NCBI GenBank assembly: GCA_021808185.1
Contig: JAKBCB010000258.1
Coordinates: 1-5,842 of the forward strand
Source: Pseudomonadota bacterium
GTDB taxonomy: Bacteria > Pseudomonadota > Alphaproteobacteria > Acetobacterales > Acetobacteraceae
Direction: 5' to 3'
Length of the DNA: 5,842 nt
Below the pieces are notes generated by a model. It made no database searches. It was not told the DNA's origin and saw only the letters and a program-made list of their open reading frames with translations. Positions 1-4,905 of this stretch are shown in pieces (within the stretch, counting starts at the first letter, position 1; every line of letters starts with the position of its first letter). Position numbers and translations under genes: made by a program.

Positions 1-933
1 CGCATGGTCTACGACAACCTCAAAGCCGTCGTGGAAGCGCTTTTCACCGGCAAGGAACGGCAGTTCAATCGCCGTTTCATGGTGCTGGCCAACCATTATC
101 TGTTCGAGCCGGTGGCCTGTACGCCCGCGTCGGGCTGGGAGAAGGGACAGGTCGAAAACCAGGTCGGCAATATTCGCGAATGGCTGTTCACGCCGCTCGC
201 GCGGTTTGCCGACTTCGAAGCCCTAAACGAATGGCTTGCCACGCGCTGCCGCGAACTGGCCGCGCGCAAACATCCCACGATGCCCGAGCACAGCATCGCC
301 GCCTGCTTCGCCGAGGAGCAGCTTTCGCTCAGGCCGATCACCGCGCAGTTCGACGGCTATGTCGAGCATATGCTGCGCGCGTCCAGCACCTGCCTGGTGG
401 CGCTGGATCGCAATCGCTACAGCGTGCCGGCGGCGTTTGCCGGCCGCGCCGTCTCGGTACGCAGCACGGCCGACAGCGTGCGCATCGTGGCCGAAGGTGC
501 TGTGATCGCCGAACATGTCCGCCGTTTTGGCCGCGATCAGCTGATCTGCGATCCCTGGCATTATCTGCCGATCCTGGAACGCAAACCCGGCGCACTGCGC
601 AATGGCGTGCCGTTCCAGCAATGGGATTTGCCGGTCGCCATCCAGCGTGTGCGCGACCGCATTCTCAAACACCCAAAAGGCGATCGCGCTTTTGTCGAAT
701 TGCTGATGCTGGCGCGTGAACTTGGCCTGGAGCCGCTGCAGGTGGCGTGCGAACTGGTGCTGGATGGCAATGTCGTCACCGCCGCCGTGGTGATGAACGA
801 GATGCGCCGCCTCGTCGCACCCAGCACGCCAATCCCCCTCCTCGTGCCCGACATGCTGAAACTGCAGACCGAGCCGCGTGCCGATTGCAGCCGCTACGAC
901 CATCTGCGCGGAGGCAGCCATGCCATCCACTAA
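1..933 (+). CDS. istA: IS21-family transposase IstA, C-terminal part (5' end cut by window)
   Basis: IstA is the DDE (RNase H-fold) transposase of IS21 elements and catalyses the DNA cleavage and strand-transfer steps of transposition. The frame is open from base 1, so the visible 310 codons are a C-terminal piece. Family members are usually around 500 residues, so roughly 200 (the helix-turn-helix region and first catalytic Asp) lie off-window. Counting base 1 as codon 1, the second catalytic Asp is probably D5 in the VYDNLK motif, and the catalytic Glu is E52 in GWEKGQVEN. The C-terminal beta-barrel-like region has the hallmark RNRYSVP (residues 137-143) and HYLPILERKPGALRNGVPF (187-205). 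The gene ends in TAA, 14 bases inside istB, an arrangement that favours coupled translation of the two proteins. No frameshift or internal stop is seen. The ATG at base 4 is internal, not the start. Confidence 0.95.
   Translation, partial: RMVYDNLKAVVEALFTGKERQFNRRFMVLANHYLFEPVACTPASGWEKGQVENQVGNIREWLFTPLARFADFEALNEWLATRCRELAARKHPTMPEHSIAACFAEEQLSLRPITAQFDGYVEHMLRASSTCLVALDRNRYSVPAAFAGRAVSVRSTADSVRIVAEGAVIAEHVRRFGRDQLICDPWHYLPILERKPGALRNGVPFQQWDLPVAIQRVRDRILKHPKGDRAFVELLMLARELGLEPLQVACELVLDGNVVTAAVVMNEMRRLVAPSTPIPLLVPDMLKLQTEPRADCSRYDHLRGGSHAIH
910..913 (+). promoter_or_regulatory. Shine-Dalgarno site of istB
   Basis: GGAG ends 6 bases before the ATG at 920, inside the last codons of istA. 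It supports the 920 start over the ATG at 878, which has no comparable site, and fits translation of istB coupled to istA. Confidence 0.6.
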
Positions 934-1723
934 TCTTGGCGCCAAGCCTGCCGGCAACTCCCTGTCGGCCCCTTCCTTGTCAGCCCCTGACCGGCTGGGT
1001 CAGCTCAAAGCCCTGCATCTTTACGGCATGGCTACAGCCTGGAACGAGTTGCTGGCCGAGGGACCGCGCCGGCCGATGCAGCCCGAAGCCTGGCTGGACA
1101 GGCTGATCGAGGCCGAGCTTGCCGATCGCCAGGTGCGCAGCCTGCGCTACCAGCTGAAAGCCGCGCGCTTCCCGACGCATCGCGACCTGACCGGCATCGA
1201 CTGGGCCGAAACACCGCTACCGCAGGCGCAGATCCAGCAATTAGCAACCGCAGGCTTCATGGCGAGCGCGCACAATCTGATCCTGGTCGGCGGCACCGGC
1301 ACTGGCAAAACCCACATCGCCACAGCCCTGGGGGTCGCCGCAATCCACCAGGGCAAACGCGTGCGCTTCTTCAACGCCGTCGACTTGGTCAACCAGCTGG
1401 AGCGGGAGAAACAGCAGGCACGGGCCGGATATCTCGCGCGCCAGCTGGTGCAGACCGACGCCGTGATCATCGATGAACTCGGCTATCTTCCTTTCCCGGC
1501 CTCTGGCGGTGCCCTGCTCTTCCACCTGATCAGCCAGATCTACGAAAAAACCTCGCTGATCTTCACCACCAACCTCTCCTTCGCCGAATGGGTCGGCGTC
1601 TTCGGTGACCCAAAAATGACAACCGCCCTCCTCGATCGTGTCACCCACCACTGCGACATCCTGGAAACCGGAAATGATTCCTTCCGCTTCAAACAGCGCA
1701 AAAAACAGCCGAAAGCAGGCTGA
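920..1723 (+). CDS. istB: IS21-family helper ATPase IstB
   Basis: IstB is the AAA+ ATPase, related to DnaC, that helps IstA choose and remodel target DNA. The protein is 267 residues from the ATG at 920, close to the usual 250 or so. Visible motifs are Walker A GGTGTGKT at residues 124-131, Walker B ending in D185-E186 within AVIIDELGYLPF, a sensor-1-like FTTN around 215-218, and a possible arginine finger or sensor Arg at R240 in LLDRVTHH. The N-terminal helical part (about residues 22-100) is the IstB dimerisation/DNA-binding type region. The start at 920 is preferred over an in-frame ATG at 878 because a GGAG lies 6 bases upstream (910-913) and the family's conserved start region follows. 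It overlaps the end of istA by 14 bases. The C-terminus is lysine-rich (KQRKKQPKAG). Nothing suggests inactivation. Confidence 0.95.
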   Translation: MPSTNLGAKPAGNSLSAPSLSAPDRLGQLKALHLYGMATAWNELLAEGPRRPMQPEAWLDRLIEAELADRQVRSLRYQLKAARFPTHRDLTGIDWAETPLPQAQIQQLATAGFMASAHNLILVGGTGTGKTHIATALGVAAIHQGKRVRFFNAVDLVNQLEREKQQARAGYLARQLVQTDAVIIDELGYLPFPASGGALLFHLISQIYEKTSLIFTTNLSFAEWVGVFGDPKMTTALLDRVTHHCDILETGNDSFRFKQRKKQPKAG

Positions 1724-1728
1724 CAAAG

Positions 1729-1778
1729 TGGAAAATTTTGGACGCTGTTCGCTGGAAACTATTCAACGCTGATTGACA
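1729..1778 (+). repeat. IS21 right end with two degenerate direct repeats
   Basis: Two 18-base units, TGGAAAATTTTGGACGCT (1729-1746) and TGGAAACTATTCAACGCT (1753-1770), match at 14 of 18 positions and are spaced 24 bases apart. The outer one is followed directly by the terminal GATTGACA (1771-1778). IS21-family ends commonly carry several such repeats, which are IstA binding sites. The inner repeat begins only 6 bases after the istB stop codon. Confidence 0.7.
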
Positions 1779-1840
1779 TCTTGCAGCGCGAATTCTGGCC
1801 GCTGGTTCCGGACGCCCGCGTGACGAACGTCGCGAGATAA
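1779..1840 (+). pseudogene. Possible 3' remnant of a plus-strand gene interrupted by the IS
   Basis: Directly outside the IS right end, the frame from TTG at 1781 reads about 19 codons (LQREFWPLVPDARVTNVAR) to a TAA at 1838-1840. Sixteen of the 19 codons end in G or C, which fits coding sequence in this genome, and the residue mix is protein-like. The 5' part of such a gene would lie beyond the left end of the IS, outside the window. I do not recognise the family. The stretch is short, so chance is a real alternative, and high GC alone raises GC3 in any frame. Confidence 0.3.
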
Positions 1841-1855
1841 GCGCCCCCCCGCGCG

Positions 1856-2617
1856 CTACCCGCGGCCGCGCAGCACCAGCGAGACGGCGCGGCGGATCAG
1901 GCGGAGCGGCGCGCCGATCAATGGTGCCTGATACAGGCCGCGATACAGCACGAGCAGCCGGTATGTCCGGGAGCGCATCATCCCGTCCTGCCAATCGCGC
2001 AGCGTGGCGATCTCCTGCTCGTAGCGCCGCCGGACCTCGGCCTGCTGCTTCAGGAGAATCATGCGGAACGCCTCGCTCTCGGCGCGCAGGCCGGCAAGCT
2101 GTTCCTGCTCGCTGTCCCGGCGCGCCCGCAGTTCGGCCTCCTGCGCGTCCCGCTGCGCCGCCTGTTGCGCGAGGAGGCCCGTTCGCAGCGCGACATGCTC
2201 CGCGCGCAGGGCGGCAAGCTGTTCGAGTTCGCTGTCCCCGCGCGCCTGCAATTCGGCGAACAGCGCGGCCTGCTGGTTCAGCAGGCTCGTTCGCAGGGCG
2301 TCCTGCTGCTCCAGGACGCTCGTTCGCAGCGCCTCCTGCTGCTCCAGGAACCCCGCCCGCAGCGCCTCCTGCTCCGCGCGCAGGGCGGCAAGCTGTTCGA
2401 GTTCGCTGTCCCTGCGCGCCTGCACCTCGGCCAGTTGCGCGGCCTGCTGGGCAAGCCGTTCCTGCGACGCGGCGTGCTCCGCCTCGAACTGGGCGATACG
2501 CTGGGTCTGCCCGGCGATCTGCTCCGCTTGCCGGTCGATGCGGGCCGCATAGGCCAGCAGTACCCGCCGGTCCCGTTGTTGCTGCTCGAGCAGGGTATCG
2601 TGCTCAGTCTCGGTCAC
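1856..2617 (-). CDS. Coiled-coil repeat protein with basic C-terminal tail, in the glycosyltransferase operon
   Basis: The protein is 253 residues and almost wholly predicted coiled coil by eye, rich in Gln, Glu, Ala, Leu and Arg. It has no signal peptide or clear membrane segment. About residues 79-122 are four 11-residue (hendecad) units: LRAEQEALRAG, FLEQQEALRTS, VLEQQDALRTS and LLNQQAALFAE. A longer repeat of the type RRDSELEQLAALRAE occurs three times (roughly residues 65-83, 123-141 and 163-181). The last 40 residues leave the coil and contain SRTYRLLVLYRGLY and APLRLIRRAV, resembling the S-x-[ST]-[YW]-R-L tails seen after coiled coils in polysaccharide biosynthesis proteins. The GTG start at 2617 is chosen because AGGAAAG lies 7 bases upstream; a TTG one codon earlier is the alternative. 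The gene overlaps the end of the glycosyltransferase gene by 14 bases, so the two are probably co-translated. No enzymatic domain is seen. A scaffold or ruler role is a guess, and a structural coil of other purpose is possible. Confidence 0.8.
   Translation of the reverse strand: MTETEHDTLLEQQQRDRRVLLAYAARIDRQAEQIAGQTQRIAQFEAEHAASQERLAQQAAQLAEVQARRDSELEQLAALRAEQEALRAGFLEQQEALRTSVLEQQDALRTSLLNQQAALFAELQARGDSELEQLAALRAEHVALRTGLLAQQAAQRDAQEAELRARRDSEQEQLAGLRAESEAFRMILLKQQAEVRRRYEQEIATLRDWQDGMMRSRTYRLLVLYRGLYQAPLIGAPLRLIRRAVSLVLRGRG
2196..2450. repeat. Long direct repeat inside the coiled-coil gene, 174 bp (58 codons) apart
   Basis: Bases 2196-2250 and 2370-2424 are identical at 54 of 55 positions. 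The match continues more loosely to 2276 and 2450 (74 of 81 overall). The offset of 174 is a multiple of three, so loss or gain of one interval keeps the reading frame. A third, more diverged copy starts at about 2076, 120 bases (40 codons) from the first. Confidence 0.9.
2252..2383. repeat. 33-bp tandem repeat encoding hendecads
   Basis: Consecutive 33-base units at 2285-2317 and 2318-2350 are nearly identical (GCTCGTTCGCAG at the start of each, CTGCTGCTCCAGGA near the end). Diverged units flank them at 2252-2284 and 2351-2383. Each codes for 11 residues, so slippage changes the protein by whole hendecads. Confidence 0.85.
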
Positions 2618-4679
2618 CAAAAATCTTTCCTACGGTGGCTTGGAAAACATCCGGTTCGTGGCGCGCGCGGACCACGGCGCGCGCGGTCTCGGACATCTCG
2701 TCGTAGCGAGCGGCATCCGTGGAAATCTCCACGATCGCCGCCGCGCAGACCGCCAGCATGTCGCTGTCCGCCGGGGGTTCGGGAAGGAGCAACCCGCAGC
2801 GGCCATGATCCACCAAATCTTCCACCCCGCTGCTTCTGGCGGCGATCACCGGAACCCCGGCCGCCATCGCATCGAGAACGTGTTTCTGCATCCCCGGATG
2901 GAACGCGGTGGCCAGGATACACAGAACGCCGTCGAGATCGACCGCGCCGTGAATCGGCTCCGCCAGAAAGGAACGCGGTGCGCCGCCGTCGCTTTCTTGC
3001 GCCGGGGCGGGCCAGCGCTCGACCTGAAGCCGCGCGCCGCGCGCCGACAACGCATCCATGAGGGCCGCCGCATCATCGCGCTCGCCCGCGCCCTGGGGCC
3101 CCGTGAGCCAGATGACACGGTGCCGGGGCTGGTCGCGCGAACGCGGCGGCGCGGGGCAGGCAACCGGCGCGGGCAGCAATGCCCATTTCGTGGCCATGGC
3201 GCCGATGCGCTCCAGGTCGCGCTCCAGGATCGCCGCACGGTCGGCGATCAGCGTGCGCAGCGTCGGCAGACAGTCGGAAATCAGGTCCAGATCGTCGTCG
3301 AAGCCAAACGCCCGTCCCTGGACATCCTCGGCGCCGTATCCCAGCCGATAGAGCACCGCGCGCATCCCCGGAAACACCGGGGCGAACCGCCGCCAGAAGC
3401 GCGAGGCGAAGGCCGAGTGGCAGAAGTGAATGCGCGCGGCTGGCGCGACGGCCTGCAACGCCTTGACCGCCAGGGCATCCCTGTCGGCTTCGGCGAGGCC
3501 GGGGTGCAATTCCGCAAGCACGACCTGCACCGTGCCGATGGGAACGTGCCTTCGCAACGGCTCCAGATCCACCGGATGTTCCGCGAACACCAGAACCCGG
3601 GCGGCCGGATCGACGGTCCGCAGCGCACCCAGCACTTCGCCCATGTACCAGGCGGCATAGTCGTCGAGTTGCATCGAGACGAGGACAACATCCGTGAACG
3701 TGCTGTTCGGCCCGAGCGCCTGGCACAGACGGTAGTAAGCCATGCCGGGCGCAACCGGCAGCCGCCGTGTGCCATAGGAGCGGTCCGCGCCGTAGCGGCG
3801 AATGTCGATGGACGGGTCGATGCGGTTGGCTGGATACACAAGCTCCCTGCAAAGCGAGGATTTGAGAAAATCCATGCGAGCATCGACGATCCTGGCGTCT
3901 TCCTGTTCTGATTCCGGATCTTCGTAAAGCCGGTAGGCCGACCGCGCGGCGGCAAGGAAGATGGCCGGCTGAAGGAATTTGGTCGGCGGGATGACGCGCA
4001 GGGATGTGCGGTCGAAAACCGCCGAGAGGCTCGCCGTCCGCCGCCGGTAGAACAGGATCGTATCCGGCGCGACCACGAACCGGACGCCGGCGGCGCTCAT
4101 TTCGCAGTTGATGTGCCAGTCTTCAAACGCAAACGCCCCGCCAAGCGGGATGTCGACATGCGGGATTTCCAGAAAAAGCGATTTTGGCGCGAATATCCGC
4201 GCCGGAAACGGACTATAAGTAACGAACCGAAGCGGCGTCACCGCGTCGGAATTGGAGTACTGACCGACCCAATCCTCTCGCCCAAAGGCGAATATGAATT
4301 CCAGCACGACAATGGCATCCGGCCCTTCCCGGCGGGCCACGTCCAGCGAGGCGGCAAAGGCGTTGAACGACACCAGATCGTCGGCATCGCACAGGGTCAC
4401 GAATTCCCCCCTCGCGGCCGCGATCCCCGCGGCGCGCGACGGGCCCAGCGATCCGTTGTCCACGGTCAGGACTTGGAAACCGTCGAACCCGGAGGATGGC
4501 TCGTAGCGCTCGATCCGCTCGGCCAGGTCCGCCGCCGGACGATCGAGCACGATCACCAGCTCGACGCGCGCGCCCTGGTCGCGGGCGTAGCGCGCCGCCT
4601 CCTCGGTCGAACGCAGCGTCCGCGCGATATACGTCGCTTCATCGTGGACGTTCAGGATGATGGACAGATCGAAGGTCAA
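2604..4679 (-). CDS. Two-domain glycosyltransferase: GT2 N-terminal and GT4-like C-terminal
   Basis: This 691-residue protein is probably a cytoplasmic enzyme that adds sugars to a lipid-linked glycan. Residues 1 to about 225 are a GT2 (GT-A fold) domain: LSIILNVHDE at 5-14, the metal/nucleotide-sugar motif DADD at 98-101, and the ED motif at 186-187 (FEDWHINCEM) that usually carries the catalytic base. It closes with FYRRRTASLSA. After a linker, about residues 327-691 look like a GT-B/GT4 enzyme: FTDVVLVSMQ opens an N-terminal Rossmann half, and VLDAMAAGVPVIAARSSGVEDL (601-622) is the nucleotide-sugar half. There the usual E-x7-E pair reads P595 and D603 instead. No membrane segments are seen. 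The start is TTG at 4679 with no clear ribosome site; an in-frame TGA just upstream (4697-4695) rules out a longer protein, and the GT2 fold begins at once. The coiled-coil gene follows with overlap. Acceptor and donor cannot be told from sequence. Confidence 0.88.
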   Translation of the reverse strand: MTFDLSIILNVHDEATYIARTLRSTEEAARYARDQGARVELVIVLDRPAADLAERIERYEPSSGFDGFQVLTVDNGSLGPSRAAGIAAARGEFVTLCDADDLVSFNAFAASLDVARREGPDAIVVLEFIFAFGREDWVGQYSNSDAVTPLRFVTYSPFPARIFAPKSLFLEIPHVDIPLGGAFAFEDWHINCEMSAAGVRFVVAPDTILFYRRRTASLSAVFDRTSLRVIPPTKFLQPAIFLAAARSAYRLYEDPESEQEDARIVDARMDFLKSSLCRELVYPANRIDPSIDIRRYGADRSYGTRRLPVAPGMAYYRLCQALGPNSTFTDVVLVSMQLDDYAAWYMGEVLGALRTVDPAARVLVFAEHPVDLEPLRRHVPIGTVQVVLAELHPGLAEADRDALAVKALQAVAPAARIHFCHSAFASRFWRRFAPVFPGMRAVLYRLGYGAEDVQGRAFGFDDDLDLISDCLPTLRTLIADRAAILERDLERIGAMATKWALLPAPVACPAPPRSRDQPRHRVIWLTGPQGAGERDDAAALMDALSARGARLQVERWPAPAQESDGGAPRSFLAEPIHGAVDLDGVLCILATAFHPGMQKHVLDAMAAGVPVIAARSSGVEDLVDHGRCGLLLPEPPADSDMLAVCAAAIVEISTDAARYDEMSETARAVVRARHEPDVFQATVGKIFGDRD
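2625..2631 (-). promoter_or_regulatory. Shine-Dalgarno site of the coiled-coil gene
   Basis: AGGAAAG on the minus strand lies 7 bases before the GTG at 2617-2615, and only 4 before the alternative TTG at 2620-2618. This favours the GTG. It sits within the 3' end of the upstream glycosyltransferase gene. Confidence 0.6.
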
Positions 4680-4901
4680 TGCGCGGCAACCGGCTCATGA
4701 ATCTGTGCAACGACGTTATCGCCCCGGCTGGCATTGGCAAGCATTGCCGGCGGGTGACAGGCAGGACAGCAAAAAACACCGGCCGCGCATGGCTTACGCT
4801 TGGCTTGACGGACAACAGACCGCCAGATAGATGCGGTCGCCCAATCGCGCGAACGATCTGCCGCACGCGCAAATCCGGTTCAACGAATTCTTCGGTGGTG
4901 C
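4680..4901. promoter_or_regulatory. Divergent control region between two glycosyltransferase genes
   Basis: This 222-bp stretch separates the minus-strand GT2-GT4 gene from the plus-strand GT4 gene, so promoters for both directions should lie here. It contains a short inverted repeat, GGCAA-gca-TTGCC (4736-4748), within a larger CCGGC...GCCGG pair (4724-4728 and 4746-4750), and an A6 run at 4772-4777. No tRNA, riboswitch or convincing terminator is seen. Small open frames occur but none resembles a known protein. Confidence 0.5.
4805..4833 (+). promoter_or_regulatory. Candidate sigma-70-like promoter for the GT4 gene
   Basis: TTGACG at 4805-4810 matches the -35 consensus at five of six positions. 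A 17-base gap leads to TAGATG (4828-4833), a weak -10 matching three of six. This would leave a leader of about 60 bases before the GTG at 4902. The weak -10 makes this tentative. Confidence 0.25.
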
Positions 4902-4905
4902 GTGA
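4831..4905 (+). other. Possible 24-codon leader ORF overlapping the GT4 start
   Basis: ATG at 4831 opens a 24-codon frame (ending IRFNEFFGGA) whose TGA at 4903-4905 overlaps the GT4 start codon as GTGA. Such four-base overlaps often couple translation. There is no good ribosome site before the ATG, a TAG immediately precedes it, and the peptide is not recognised. It may be chance, or the tail of a decayed gene. Confidence 0.2.

Larger units (their letters stand above)
1..1778 (+). mobile_element. IS21-family insertion sequence, right-hand part (left end outside the window)
   Basis: The istA-istB gene pair in overlapping order, followed by an AT-richer non-coding tail ending in GATTGACA, is the layout of the right half of an IS21-family element. 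Read from outside inward on the minus strand, the end begins TGTCAATCAGCGTTGAA, the kind of terminal sequence found in this family (recognised from memory, not searched). The left end, the first part of istA and the left copy of any target duplication lie upstream of base 1. What can be seen of both genes is open, with the key motifs kept, so the element may be functional. The exact outer boundary (1778) is inferred from the terminal CA and could be off by a few bases. Confidence 0.85.

Noticed and set aside
223..957. A 244-codon minus-strand open frame opposite istA
   Set aside because: It is antisense to the well-supported IstA C-terminus (RNRYSVP, KPGALRNGVPF).
1815..1836. GACG-AA-CGTC palindrome as a terminator between the convergent genes
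   Set aside because: The loop would be only two bases, the stem four pairs, and no T-run follows on either strand.
1844..1850. Run of seven C bases as a phase-variation tract
   Set aside because: It lies outside any gene, just downstream of the coiled-coil stop, and seven C is unremarkable in a high-GC genome.
2076..2450. Repeats in the coiled-coil gene as a CRISPR array or regulatory repeat cluster
   Set aside because: The repeats are in frame, have no uniform unique spacers, and encode coiled-coil segments of an expressed-looking gene.
2165..3061. A 298-codon plus-strand open frame across the coiled-coil gene
   Set aside because: Its repeats merely mirror the coiled-coil gene's DNA repeats, and it turns into Arg/Pro-rich low-complexity sequence past 2604. 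The minus-strand gene has a good ribosome site and operon position.
2640..3911. A 423-codon plus-strand open frame opposite the GT2-GT4 gene
   Set aside because: The minus-strand protein has clear GT2 motifs (DADD, ED) and a GT4-like core. The plus-strand product is Arg/Gly/Pro/His-rich without recognisable motifs, as expected of an antisense frame in high-GC coding DNA.
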